Below, one piece after another: positions 1 to 8,727 of a stretch of 36,917 nt of DNA. Numbering within the stretch: position 1 is the stretch's first letter; the number at the start of each line of letters is the position of its first letter. The stretch spans positions 1-36,917 of the IMG/VR virus record IMGVR_UViG_3300008450_000162; one strand, 5' to 3'. Under the pieces are notes generated by a model. It was not told the DNA's origin. It worked only from the letters and a program-made list of their open reading frames with translations, and searched no databases. The position numbers were made by a program, and so were the translations under genes. The DNA comes from a virus.

Positions 1-1488
1 GACCAAGGCTACCCGACCAACGCTCAATGGGATGAGGCATCGCAAGCGTATGTTGCGCCTGTAGGGCCTCCCGCTCCGCAAAGAGCGCCAAGGCCCGAGC
101 GCGTCCCTTCTCTCCGCCCAGCGATGAGGGGAACGGACGGGAAAATCTATACGGCGGATGACAACCACTTTACGGCAATGGCAACAATGCCAGAGAACGT
201 GCGCCGCGCCACAGGCTTGAACGACTCTTACAGGGGGTTCGTGGACGACCGAGGCCGGTATCTGAACCGTGCGCGGGCGCAAGAGTATGCGCTCAACTTC
301 GGCCTGCTTAGGGATGATGCCCCGTCGTGGGCGAGAAACAATCACGAACTGGTCAGCGAATATCTGCGGCCATACGAGCCGCCCGCCCTGATTGCCCCCG
401 TCGAGCCTGATTACCCCATCCGCGCCTATCACGGCTCGCCTCATTCATTCGATCAGTTCTCCCTCGACAAGATTGGAACGGGAGAGGGAGCGCAGGCATA
501 CGGCCACGGGCTTTACTTCGCTGAGAGCGAGGATGTGGCGCGGTCTTATAGGGACGCGCTGCAACAGCCCGCCTTGTCGCTAGGTGGAGACGTTGTGGCG
601 GACAACCCGCGCCTTGCGAGAATGGCCAAGGCGTACCCGTCTGCTGATGGGGCATTGCAGGGTGCTAGGGATCAGTTGGCCCGCGCTGAAAATACATTGG
701 CGGCATCAACCGACGACCTAGAGCGAATGATTGCCGAGGCAGACATCAGCGAGGCAAGGGCCACAATCGCTGACTTGGAACCGTACGCGGGACAATGGTT
801 TGACAAGACCCCAACCGGCTCCATGTACGAAGTAGGCATTAACGCTGACCCTGCTGCGTTTATGGATTGGGACGCTCCGATCTATCGCCAGCCTGAGCCG
901 GTTCGTAATGTCCTGCGAGAGTATGGATATGACGCTCCTGCCGCTCCTGCCCCGATTGGTGACCCCGCCCTGCGGCGGATTGTTGACGAAGCTTTGCGTC
1001 GGGGCGAAAGCCCGCACGACGTAGGACTGATGGTCGATAATGAGTACGACCTTTATCAGCAGGCGCAGCGCCTAGCCCAAGCGCGGGGCTTTGGCGAAGT
1101 GGACGGCTACGGGGATTTTGTAGAGCAGGAAGCTGCCGACTATTTGTCAGCCCTTCGGACGCGCGAGAGCCAGAACGCTGGCTGGGCTTACAACATGGCA
1201 GCAAGGGATGTGCCTAGAGCCGTTCCTGGTGGCCCGGCGATGCCAACGCAAAGAGCGCCAGAAATTTCCGAGAGACTGCGGGAGGCTGGCGTTCCCGGAA
1301 TCCGGTATCTGGACGGAGGCTCTAGGACTGCTGGCGAAGGCTCATCCAACTACGTCCTGTTCAATGACGAACTGGTCAAGATTCTGCGGAAGTACGGAAT
1401 AAGCGGGCTGGGTCTGAGTGGCGGCGCTGCAATGGGCGGTGGCCTGATCGCAGACCAACAGCAGGTCCCGGCTCCGACCGGCCTCTAA
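1..1488 (+). CDS. ART-like polyvalent phage protein, 5'-truncated
   Basis: The frame is open from the first base, so the 5' end lies outside the window; the first in-frame ATG is at 124. Counting from base 1, residues 139-180 carry the pattern YHGSPH ... GTGEGAQAYGHGLYFAE, and residues 430-462 carry GVPGIRYLDGGSR followed by NYVLF. These two blocks are the hallmark of the ADP-ribosyltransferase-like domain found in phage polyvalent and MuF-type proteins, with H144 and Y172 matching the first two members of an H-Y-E-type triad. The third residue cannot be assigned with confidence. The gap between the blocks is helical and poorly conserved. Such proteins are thought to enter the cell with the DNA. 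The position just ahead of the terminase genes suggests a virion-associated product. Target and activity are unknown. Confidence 0.7.
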   Translation, partial: DQGYPTNAQWDEASQAYVAPVGPPAPQRAPRPERVPSLRPAMRGTDGKIYTADDNHFTAMATMPENVRRATGLNDSYRGFVDDRGRYLNRARAQEYALNFGLLRDDAPSWARNNHELVSEYLRPYEPPALIAPVEPDYPIRAYHGSPHSFDQFSLDKIGTGEGAQAYGHGLYFAESEDVARSYRDALQQPALSLGGDVVADNPRLARMAKAYPSADGALQGARDQLARAENTLAASTDDLERMIAEADISEARATIADLEPYAGQWFDKTPTGSMYEVGINADPAAFMDWDAPIYRQPEPVRNVLREYGYDAPAAPAPIGDPALRRIVDEALRRGESPHDVGLMVDNEYDLYQQAQRLAQARGFGEVDGYGDFVEQEAADYLSALRTRESQNAGWAYNMAARDVPRAVPGGPAMPTQRAPEISERLREAGVPGIRYLDGGSRTAGEGSSNYVLFNDELVKILRKYGISGLGLSGGAAMGGGLIADQQQVPAPTGL

Positions 1489-1558
1489 GACACATTCAGT
1501 CAGGACGCCCGAAAGGGTCTGACGTTGGGACGGGAGCTAAGTTAGCCCCGAATAGCTC

Positions 1559-1837
1559 ATGCCAGTTCCAAAGGGGACAAGAGTCGGTGGCCGTCAAAAG
1601 GGCGCACTGAACAAGGCCACGGCTGCGGTCAAGGAGATCGCGGCGGAATACGGCCCGGAGGCTATCACCACGCTTGCCGAGATCATGCGTTCCCCAGAGC
1701 ATCCGGCTGCGGCGCGGGTGTCTGCGGCGAACGGATTGCTTGACCGGGCGTATGGGAAGCCGACCCAGGCTCTTGAGGTGGACGCAGCAGTAGCGGCCAC
1801 GATCAACGAGATCAGGCGCACGATTGTCCGCGCTTGA
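1559..1837 (+). CDS. putative terminase small subunit
   Basis: A 92-residue protein whose start, KGTRVGGRQKGALNKAT, is the basic N-terminal motif common to small phage DNA-packaging proteins. It is followed by a helical region with the pattern of repeated alanine-rich helices (RVSAANGLLDRAYGKP) seen in proteins encoded directly before terminase large subunits. It would recognise the packaging site and recruit the large subunit. Its 3' end overlaps the TerL start by 14 bases, which supports the pairing. There is no clear Shine-Dalgarno before the ATG. The assignment depends on position and the N-terminal motif; it is short for a typical TerS. Confidence 0.65.
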   Translation: MPVPKGTRVGGRQKGALNKATAAVKEIAAEYGPEAITTLAEIMRSPEHPAAARVSAANGLLDRAYGKPTQALEVDAAVAATINEIRRTIVRA

Positions 1838-3098
1838 TATACCGACTGCCGAGGTCTTTGAGCCGCTTCTAGCGCCAACGCGCTACAAGGGTTCGTGGGG
1901 CGGGCGCGGATCGGGCAAGTCGCACTTCTTCGCAGACTTGATGGTCGAGACGGCCCTCGTGACGCCGGGCTTTCGTGCCGTGTGCGTTCGTGAGGTTCAG
2001 AAAGACCTCAACCAGTCGGCCAAGCGGCTGATCGAGGACAAGATCGCGGCCCACGGCCTCGGCCATCTGTTCGACTGCCAGAAGGCGGTGACGGTGACGC
2101 CGGGCGGTGGCCTGATTGTCTACCAGGGTATGCAGGACCACACGGCGGACTCGGTGAAGTCGCTGGAAGGGTTCGACGTGGCGTGGGTCGAGGAGGCCCA
2201 GACGCTATCGGCCCGGTCCCTGACGCTGCTGCGCCCGACGATCCGCAAGCCGGGGTCGGAGTTGTGGTTCTCATGGAACCCGCGCCGCAAGTCTGACCCA
2301 GTGGACAAGATGCTCCGGGGTGACGAGACGCCGACCGGGGCCGTGGTGGTCCGGGCGAACTGGTCTGACAATCCGTGGTTCCCTGCCGAGCTGGAGCAGG
2401 AACGGCTGGACGACCTTCGGATGAAGCCGGATCAATACTCCCACATCTGGGAGGGCGATTACGAGGCCATCACCGAGGGTGCCTATTACGCGGCCTGTCT
2501 GACTGCCGCGAAGGCTCAAGGGCGCATCGGAGAGATTAGCGCCGATCCCCTGATGGCCTACCGGGCGTTCTGGGACATTGGCGGAACGGGTGCCAAGGCC
2601 GACGCAACGACGATCTGGGTCTGCCAGTTCATTGGCGAGAAGATCAAGGTGCTGGCCTACTACGAGGCGCAGGGCCAAGACCTCGCCACGCACATCAACT
2701 GGCTTCGGTCATCGGGATACGGCGCGGCGCATTGCTTCCTGCCTCACGACGGGGCGGCGCACGACAAGGTGTTTGACGCTTCCTATGAAGGCGCACTGAG
2801 AGCGGCGGGTTTCATGGTGACGGTCGTTCCTAATCAGGGGCGCGGTGCTGCCTCACAGCGCATTGAGGCGGCCCGGCGCTGGTTCGGGCGGATGTGGTTC
2901 AATCAGGCGACGACGCAGCCCGGTCTGGATGCGCTCGGGGCTTATCACGAAAAGAAAGACGACGCGCGTGGGATTGGCCTGGGGCCGAACCATGACTGGT
3001 CGTCGCATGGCGCTGACAGTTTCGGCCTGATGGCCTCGACCTACGAAGAGCCGCGCTCAACAGCGCCGGTTCGACGCAACATCAAGGGTGTGACCTAA
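1824..3098 (+). CDS. terL: terminase large subunit (ATPase-nuclease)
   Basis: A 424-residue protein of usual TerL length that pumps DNA into the prohead and cuts concatemers. The ATPase domain has a Walker A loop GGRGSGKS at residues 26-33, Walker B FDVAWVEEA at 117-125 with catalytic glutamate E123 or E124, and a coupling-type motif WFSWNP near 148-153. The RNase H-like nuclease has acidic residues in FWDIGG (D251), LPHDGA (D309) and SHGADSF (D398), the usual three-aspartate set. It looks closest to the PBSX/Terminase_6 type. The start is TTG at 1824, overlapping the small subunit gene, with AGG about 8 bases upstream; no in-frame ATG precedes the Walker A loop. Confidence 0.93.
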   Translation: MSALDIPTAEVFEPLLAPTRYKGSWGGRGSGKSHFFADLMVETALVTPGFRAVCVREVQKDLNQSAKRLIEDKIAAHGLGHLFDCQKAVTVTPGGGLIVYQGMQDHTADSVKSLEGFDVAWVEEAQTLSARSLTLLRPTIRKPGSELWFSWNPRRKSDPVDKMLRGDETPTGAVVVRANWSDNPWFPAELEQERLDDLRMKPDQYSHIWEGDYEAITEGAYYAACLTAAKAQGRIGEISADPLMAYRAFWDIGGTGAKADATTIWVCQFIGEKIKVLAYYEAQGQDLATHINWLRSSGYGAAHCFLPHDGAAHDKVFDASYEGALRAAGFMVTVVPNQGRGAASQRIEAARRWFGRMWFNQATTQPGLDALGAYHEKKDDARGIGLGPNHDWSSHGADSFGLMASTYEEPRSTAPVRRNIKGVT

Positions 3099-3589
3099 TG
3101 CCTGCACAAGTACGCGACGATCTGCCGGTTAGAGGCTCTGGCTTCACCTCGACCGCTACCTTTACGCCAGCCGCTGCGGCCTATCTGGCGGGCGACATCA
3201 TGCAGGGCGCACGGGAGTTTACCAACGTCGGTCCGATTGATGGCGGCGAGGTTCTGATCGTCAACACGCGGCTGCGGGTCGATGCCTCCGCAATTGTGTC
3301 GGGTGAGACCTCTTACACGCTGCACCTTTACAGCGTGACGCCTCCGTCTGCCTTGGCTGACAACGCGGTATGGGATCTCCCCTCGGGCGACCGCGCCTCC
3401 TACATGGGATCGGTTTCGCTCGGCACTGTGGTTGACCTCGGGTCCACGATTTTCGTTGAGCAGACCGGCCTGACGAAACAGGTCACCGTTCCTGTGGGTG
3501 GGTCGCTGTTCGGCTATCTGGTGACCAATGGCGGGTTCACGGCGACCGGCGCGCTTCGCACCGTGCTTCTGAAAACGCTGTCCGCATGA
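3098..3589 (+). CDS. hypothetical virion-associated protein, beta-rich
   Basis: A 163-residue protein I do not recognise as a named family. It is rich in alternating hydrophobic and small polar residues (T, S, G, V), which suggests beta strands, and has no membrane segment or cysteine motif. The start ATG overlaps the TerL stop by one base (TAATG), and its own end overlaps the next start by four bases, so it is translated as part of the terminase-fibre unit. Its place between TerL and a carbohydrate-binding-like fibre protein suggests a head decoration or fibre-attachment protein. That role is inference only. Confidence 0.7.
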   Translation: MPAQVRDDLPVRGSGFTSTATFTPAAAAYLAGDIMQGAREFTNVGPIDGGEVLIVNTRLRVDASAIVSGETSYTLHLYSVTPPSALADNAVWDLPSGDRASYMGSVSLGTVVDLGSTIFVEQTGLTKQVTVPVGGSLFGYLVTNGGFTATGALRTVLLKTLSA

Positions 3590-4818
3590 GAGCGGCGGTC
3601 AGGTCCGTCCTGTTCTCGGCAATACAGGGCATCGACCTGGACTTCGTGCGTGGTCGGTATGCGTTGAACAGCGGGTATCGCAGCGATTTCCTTGGCCTCC
3701 CCGGCGCGACCTACACGCGGGCAGGAGCGGCGACGGCGGAAACGGCTGCTGGTGCGATCATCAACTTCGCCGCCAACGTGCCCCGGATTACGGATCGCGG
3801 GGTGCTGATCGAGGAAGCGCGGACGAATTTGCTGCTGCGGTCGCAGGAGTTCGACAATGCGGCGTGGACGCTTCTTGGTGGCACTGTGACGGCGAACGCA
3901 ACCGCTGCCCCCGATGGGACCACGACGGCGGACCGTTTTGTAGAGGACACCTCGACCGGCTTTCACCATGTCACCGTCTCCGGGATGGGCGCGGCGGGGG
4001 CACATACGGCGTCCGTTTTCGCCAAGCCGAACGGCAGAAACTGGATTGTGGTCCGCAACGAAGGGCTGGACACTTTTTTCAACGTCTCAACGGGCGCGAT
4101 TGGCACTGTAGCGGCTGGGGCAACAGCGACTATTTCGCCTGCCGCTAACGGGTTTTTCCGGTGCACAGTCACCCGGACAATGGCGTCAGCGGCGGCCATT
4201 ACCTTCAGGATGGCTACGGCTGACGGGGTGTCCTCATACACAGGCGACGGCACCAGCGGCGTGTTCCTGTGGGGTGCCCAACTCGAAGCCGGAGCCTTCC
4301 CCACCTCCTACATCCCGACGACCGGGGCTGCGGCCACGCGGGCGGCTGATGTAATGTTGGTGGGGTCGTTGTCGTCGTTTGGCTACCCTGTGACGCTGGT
4401 TACTCGATGGTCACGTCAAGGCGGGACGGACGCGGCTACGTTCTACAATGTTGCTTCGCTTGAGCGGGCATCACCTGTTAATGAGTCCGCGATTTTCCAG
4501 CGCCACACTACCAACGACATTCGGGCTTTTCAGCGAACAAACGGCACGCAGGAAGCCGACCTAAGTTGCGGGACTGGTTCTATCGGCAGCGTGCAAAACG
4601 CCGCCGCTCGTTTTGCCAGTAACAATGTCGCGGGTTCGTTTAACGGTCAAACGGTCGCTGTGGATAGCGTAGTGGCTACGCCCACTGACCGGCCCGCAAC
4701 GCTCTGTGTTGGCTCTCGTAGCACCGGCACAACGGCGTTCCTTTGCGGTTACGTCAACAGCGTTAGTGTTTTGCCATACGCCGCAACCGACGCCCAACTT
4801 CAGGCCCTCACCACATGA
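3586..4818 (+). CDS. fibre-like protein with lectin/CBM-type repeats
   Basis: A 410-residue protein with the signature string RGVLIEEARTNLLLRSQEFDNAAW near residue 65-90, a jelly-roll-like stretch, then GVFLWGAQLEAGAFPTSYIP near 225-245 and a second beta-rich half that ends in a LamG-like pattern (NSVSVLPYA). In my memory this combination is typical of phage fibre or head-spike proteins with concanavalin/CBM-like folds that bind surface glycans. The start is ATG at 3586 in an ATGA overlap with the previous gene. Its location between TerL and portal is unusual for a tail fibre, so a head fibre or an exchanged receptor-binding cassette is possible. Confidence 0.7.
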   Translation: MRAAVRSVLFSAIQGIDLDFVRGRYALNSGYRSDFLGLPGATYTRAGAATAETAAGAIINFAANVPRITDRGVLIEEARTNLLLRSQEFDNAAWTLLGGTVTANATAAPDGTTTADRFVEDTSTGFHHVTVSGMGAAGAHTASVFAKPNGRNWIVVRNEGLDTFFNVSTGAIGTVAAGATATISPAANGFFRCTVTRTMASAAAITFRMATADGVSSYTGDGTSGVFLWGAQLEAGAFPTSYIPTTGAAATRAADVMLVGSLSSFGYPVTLVTRWSRQGGTDAATFYNVASLERASPVNESAIFQRHTTNDIRAFQRTNGTQEADLSCGTGSIGSVQNAAARFASNNVAGSFNGQTVAVDSVVATPTDRPATLCVGSRSTGTTAFLCGYVNSVSVLPYAATDAQLQALTT

Positions 4819-5081
4819 TCGACATTATCGGCATCATCTACGAGCCGGGCACCTACGACGCGGAGGGCGCGGAGATCGCCCCGCCCGTCGCCCTTGACGG
4901 CTGGCACGTCAACGTCACCCCGGAATATCTGATCGAGCATCCCGAGCTTGAGCCGTTCGTGGTCACCCCCTCGCATCTGCGCCGGGTGTGGGCTGGCGAT
5001 GACCCGGTGAACCCCGTCTCGACCGTCGCGCTCAGGTTTGTGGACGAAGCCGAGGCGCTGGGGATGATTGGGGTCGCTTGA
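4815..5081 (+). CDS. hypothetical protein following the fibre gene
   Basis: An 88-residue acidic protein starting at an ATGA overlap with the fibre-like gene, which implies coupled translation. It contains the pattern LDGWHVNVTPEYLIEHPELEPFVVTPSHLRRVWAGDD split over residues 27-65. Similar short proteins sit after fibre-like genes in other phages as I recall, but no function is known to me. It may be a chaperone or accessory of the fibre protein. No membrane segment, signal peptide or metal-binding motif is visible. Confidence 0.7.
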   Translation: MIDIIGIIYEPGTYDAEGAEIAPPVALDGWHVNVTPEYLIEHPELEPFVVTPSHLRRVWAGDDPVNPVSTVALRFVDEAEALGMIGVA

Positions 5082-5152
5082 TAGCGGCCCGGACCATGTT
5101 TGCTACCGAGGCCCGAGCCGGGTTTCAGGATGACCAGGGAGTGTCATAGCTT

Positions 5153-7282
5153 ATGTACGACGACGCTTCCGACATGGACGACGACGAAGCCGTGATGGCG
5201 ATGGATGACGGCACCCTGTCGTCCATTCTCTCGGCTGAGATTGAGGACGCGGTGTCCTTCATCGACAGCGACATCGGCCCGCAACGCGCCGGGGCGGTGG
5301 ATCGGTACTTTGGGCGCCCGTATGGCGACGAAGAGGCCGGGCGCTCGCAAGTCGTCAGCCGCGACGTTCACGACACGATCAACGCCATCCTGCCAAGCCT
5401 GATGCGGGTGTTTTTCGGCTCTGAGAACGTGGTCGAGTTCGCGCCGGAAAACGAAGAGGACGTAGCGACCGCCGAACAGGCGACCGACTACATCAACTAC
5501 GTCGTCACGGTCGATAACGACGGCTTTGAGGTGTTCCTGGCGGCGATCAAGAACGCGCTTCGGGAGAAGGTCGGCTTCATCAAATGGTGGTGGGACGACA
5601 GCGTAACGGTCACGACGACGAAATACACCGGCCTTGATGAGATGGCCCTGACGCAGATTCTGGAAGACCTCCAGAAGAGCGTTGAAGCGGAGATTGTCGA
5701 GACCTCGGAAGGTGAAGAAGGTCTGAACGTCACACTGCGGCTGAAGAAGCGCGTGGACCGCGCTCGGCTTGCCGCAGTCCCGCCTGACGAGTTCCTGATC
5801 GGTCGCCGGATGCGGACGCTGGACGACGAGGGTTATGTCGGTCACCGAACTGAAAAGCGCGTCTCCGAACTGGTGGCGATGGGCCTTGACCGCGATCTGG
5901 TGCTGTCGTGTTCGTCGGACGGCTCCGAACTCGACACCTCGGACGAACGGCTGGCCCGCCAACCCTACCGGGACACCATTGGCGGCACGTCGTCGGACGA
6001 TAGCGCCCGGCTGGTGCTGTACGTCGAAAGCTACATCAACGTGGACTTCGACGGCGACGGCATTGCCGAACTGCGCCGGATCTGTACGCTCGGCCCGGCA
6101 CACAAGGTGGTCAGCAACGATCCGGTGGATGAGCGGCCCTTTGCCGATCTGCAATGCGATCCAGAGCCTCACGCCTTCTTCGGTGAGTCCCTGGCGGACA
6201 AGGTGGTCGATATTCAGCGGGTGAAGACGCGGGTTCTGCGCGCCTCGCTCGATAGCCTTTCTCAGTCCGTGTTCCCCCGCACCGTTGTCGGTCGCGGCGG
6301 CAACATGGAAGACGCCATGAACACCGAGGTCGGGGCAATCCTCCGGGCCGAGGGTGATGCGTCGTCGGCCTATTACTTCGCGGCGGCTCCGTTCGTGGGT
6401 CGTGAGGCGTTCCCGATGCTGTCCTACATGGACGAGCTTCGGGAGAACCGGACGGGTATGTCCAAGGTGTCGATGGGTCTGGATGCCGAGGCATTGCAGA
6501 ACACGACGGCCACGGCGGCTAACGGGCAGTTCTCGCGGTCACAGGAGCGCATTGAACTGATCGCGCGGGTGATGGCCTCGGGCGTCCGTCGCCTGTTCCG
6601 TGGCCTGCTGAAACTGACCGTTGAGAACCAGCGTCAGTCGCGCATGGTCAAACTGCGGAACCAGTGGACGCCGGTTGATCCTCGGGCATGGCGCGTCAAC
6701 ATGGACGTGGTGCCGAACGTCGCCCTGGGTGGCGGGACCAATGCCGAGAAGGTTCAGCTTCTGTCGATGATGCTGGCCAAGCAAGAAATGATTATCAGCA
6801 CGGTGGGTGCGGATAACCCGCTGGTGACGCCGAAGCAGTACTTCAACACGCTGGCCAAACTGATCGAGACGGGCGGGTTCAAAGACCCGAGCGCGTTCTT
6901 CACCGACCCGGACAGCCCCGAGGCTCAAGAGCGGATGGCGGCGAAGGGGCAAGAGCCTCCGATGCCTGATCCCAAGGTCGAAGAGGCCAAGGCGCGGATC
7001 GAACTGGAAGCCGCCAAGGCTCAGGCGATGGCCCAGCGCGACGAACAGAAGGCGGCGGGTGACCTCCAACTGGCCCGCGAGAAACACGCCCTTGAGATGC
7101 AGCAGCGCCGCGAGGAGCAAGCCGCCGATCTGGCCTTCAAACGCGAACTGGCCAACGCGGAACTAACGCTGAAGCGCGAGGAAATGCAGATGGAGTTCGC
7201 CCTGAAAAGCGAAGCCAACCGCATGAACTCCGCACAATCGTATTCGATCAATGGCCCGGATCAGGGCGGGATAGCCGGATGA
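5153..7282 (+). CDS. portal protein
   Basis: A 709-residue protein of the size of P22-like podovirus portals, the dodecameric DNA gate at the capsid vertex. Supporting features are an acidic N-terminus, the region VVSRDVHDTINAILPSLMRVF near 68-88, the stretch DEFLIGRRMRTLDD near 205-218, and a long charged helical C-terminus from about 580 to 690 rich in E, K, A and Q, typical of portal barrel or coiled-coil tails. ATG 5153 is preceded by AGGGAG about 11 bases upstream. It follows the fibre insert and precedes the scaffold and capsid genes, the standard head-module order. Confidence 0.9.
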   Translation: MYDDASDMDDDEAVMAMDDGTLSSILSAEIEDAVSFIDSDIGPQRAGAVDRYFGRPYGDEEAGRSQVVSRDVHDTINAILPSLMRVFFGSENVVEFAPENEEDVATAEQATDYINYVVTVDNDGFEVFLAAIKNALREKVGFIKWWWDDSVTVTTTKYTGLDEMALTQILEDLQKSVEAEIVETSEGEEGLNVTLRLKKRVDRARLAAVPPDEFLIGRRMRTLDDEGYVGHRTEKRVSELVAMGLDRDLVLSCSSDGSELDTSDERLARQPYRDTIGGTSSDDSARLVLYVESYINVDFDGDGIAELRRICTLGPAHKVVSNDPVDERPFADLQCDPEPHAFFGESLADKVVDIQRVKTRVLRASLDSLSQSVFPRTVVGRGGNMEDAMNTEVGAILRAEGDASSAYYFAAAPFVGREAFPMLSYMDELRENRTGMSKVSMGLDAEALQNTTATAANGQFSRSQERIELIARVMASGVRRLFRGLLKLTVENQRQSRMVKLRNQWTPVDPRAWRVNMDVVPNVALGGGTNAEKVQLLSMMLAKQEMIISTVGADNPLVTPKQYFNTLAKLIETGGFKDPSAFFTDPDSPEAQERMAAKGQEPPMPDPKVEEAKARIELEAAKAQAMAQRDEQKAAGDLQLAREKHALEMQQRREEQAADLAFKRELANAELTLKREEMQMEFALKSEANRMNSAQSYSINGPDQGGIAG

Positions 7283-7476
7283 ACATAGGCGACAAGGTTC
7301 TGGCCGAGGGTGAGATCACCCAGGTCTGTGATGGTTTCTGCGTGGTTCGCTTCTCGCGTGTCGGGACGCAGGCCGTGACGCATCTGCGGGTTCCGAATGA
7401 GGCCCTGCACAGCGCCGTGGCGGCTGTCGTGGTCCCGGAAGCCCCCAAGCCCCGCCGGGTGGCCGTTGCTCACTGA
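7279..7476 (+). CDS. small hypothetical protein after portal
   Basis: A 65-residue protein that starts at an ATGA overlap with the portal gene. It looks like a small beta-barrel: IGDKVLAEGEITQVCDGFCV is the pattern of an SH3-like or KOW-like strand pair. A proline-rich and basic tail follows. No known function. Translational coupling to portal suggests a head-assembly accessory, but nothing in the sequence proves it. Confidence 0.65.
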   Translation: MNIGDKVLAEGEITQVCDGFCVVRFSRVGTQAVTHLRVPNEALHSAVAAVVVPEAPKPRRVAVAH

Positions 7477-7735
7477 CGACGAGGTTTCCGGCATCTACCG
7501 CCGCGCGGAGGACGCTCAGGCGCTCCTCGACAACGCCGGGGTGATGGACGGGCTTCGGCGGATGTCGGAGCGGATCATCGCAGACTGGCGCAACTCTGCC
7601 CGGTCGGCCCCTACCCTACGCGACGAGCAACACGCTCAGGTCGCCGCAATCGACGCCCTTGTCTCGCTGTGGAAGCGGGACGTTGAGGACGCAGCCTTCC
7701 TACGCGCGAAGCTGGCCAAGCCCGCCAAGCGATAG
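7466..7735 (+). CDS. small helical protein before the scaffold gene
   Basis: The likely start is TTG at 7466, overlapping the previous gene by 11 bases with GGGTGG just upstream; an earlier ATG at 7397 would give an unlikely long overlap and a low-complexity N-terminus. The resulting 89-residue protein is all-helical in appearance, with the pattern RIIADWRNS ... RDEQHAQVAAIDALVSLWKRDVEDA. Short helical proteins with this W-R-N-S and HAQ pattern lie between portal and scaffold in related phages as I recall. The role is unknown. Confidence 0.6.
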   Translation: MLTDDEVSGIYRRAEDAQALLDNAGVMDGLRRMSERIIADWRNSARSAPTLRDEQHAQVAAIDALVSLWKRDVEDAAFLRAKLAKPAKR

Positions 7736-7785
7736 GTCACCAGCCGTGACGGCCATAGGCCAGCGGCGCACCCCAAGAGCAATAC

Positions 7786-8727
7786 ATGAACGACTCCAGC
7801 ACGGCGCAAGCCACTGGTGCGACGGTGGCTGACGCCGCCGAACGGATCGAAAGTCTGCTAGGCCCTGCCGACAGCGAGACTGACGAGACGCAGGAGGCCG
7901 TTGAGGCTTCCGACGCCGACGAGGAATCGGAGCAATCCGACCCCGAAGGCGAGTCCGACGATCAGGAAGAGGCGGAAGCCCCCGAAGAGCAGCCGGAACT
8001 CTACACCGTCAAAGTGGCGGGCGAAGAGGTCCAGGTGACGCTTGACGAGGCGCTGAAAGGCTACTCCCGAGAACAGGACTATACCCGCAAGACGCAGGCC
8101 CTCGCTGAGGAATCCAAGGCAGAGAAAGCGGCTATTGCGGCGGCGCGTGACGAGTATCTGAGCAAGCTCCAAGCCGTCGAACAGATCATCACGGCCAACC
8201 AGCCGCGTGTCGATCAATCCCTTCGCTATTCCAACCCCGCCGAATGGTCGGCCCAGATGCTCCAGCATCAACAATGGGCAGAGCAGCGCCGGGCGGTGGA
8301 AGCGGAGACTGGTCGCCTCAACGCTGAACGGTCGATGGAAGAAGCCCGCGAGCGGGAAACCCTCGCATCGCGTGAAGCGGAAGCCCTTTTGGCAGCCATG
8401 CCGGAATGGAAAGACCCCGCCATCGCAAAGGCTGAAACCGCCGCCCTTCGTGAGTACGGCCATTCGATTGGCTTCACGGATGCGGAGCTTGATGACGTGT
8501 TCGACCATAGAGCGGTCCGCGTCCTTCGGGATGCAATGGCCTACCGCGACCTCAAAGCCAAAACCGGCAAGGTTCGCTCGGCTGTGGAGTCAAGGAAGGT
8601 CGCCAAACCCGGCACCGCTTCCGCCACTCCGTCCAAGGCTCAAGACCTCCAGCGCGCCAAACAACGTCTCCGTCAATCAGGCAGCGTCGATGACGCTCAT
8701 GCCGCAATTCTGAGGATGCTAGGCTAA
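7786..8727 (+). CDS. capsid scaffolding protein
   Basis: A 313-residue protein with a strongly acidic N-terminal third, then the motif ELYTVKVAGEEVQVTLDEAL near residues 69-88 and GYSREQDYTRKTQ near 90-102. This motif pair is characteristic of podovirus scaffold proteins. The rest is a long coiled coil with many E, A, R and Q residues and a basic C-terminus that would contact the capsid protein. It directly precedes the major capsid gene, with the stop and start sharing one base (TAATG). It would guide prohead assembly and then leave. Confidence 0.85.
   Translation: MNDSSTAQATGATVADAAERIESLLGPADSETDETQEAVEASDADEESEQSDPEGESDDQEEAEAPEEQPELYTVKVAGEEVQVTLDEALKGYSREQDYTRKTQALAEESKAEKAAIAAARDEYLSKLQAVEQIITANQPRVDQSLRYSNPAEWSAQMLQHQQWAEQRRAVEAETGRLNAERSMEEARERETLASREAEALLAAMPEWKDPAIAKAETAALREYGHSIGFTDAELDDVFDHRAVRVLRDAMAYRDLKAKTGKVRSAVESRKVAKPGTASATPSKAQDLQRAKQRLRQSGSVDDAHAAILRMLG

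Noticed and set aside
77-1260. Shared 14-base sequence CGCAAAGAGCGCCA at 77-90 and 1247-1260
   Set aside because: Both copies lie within the coding frame of one proline/arginine linker type; two copies without flanking symmetry do not support an att or packaging site.
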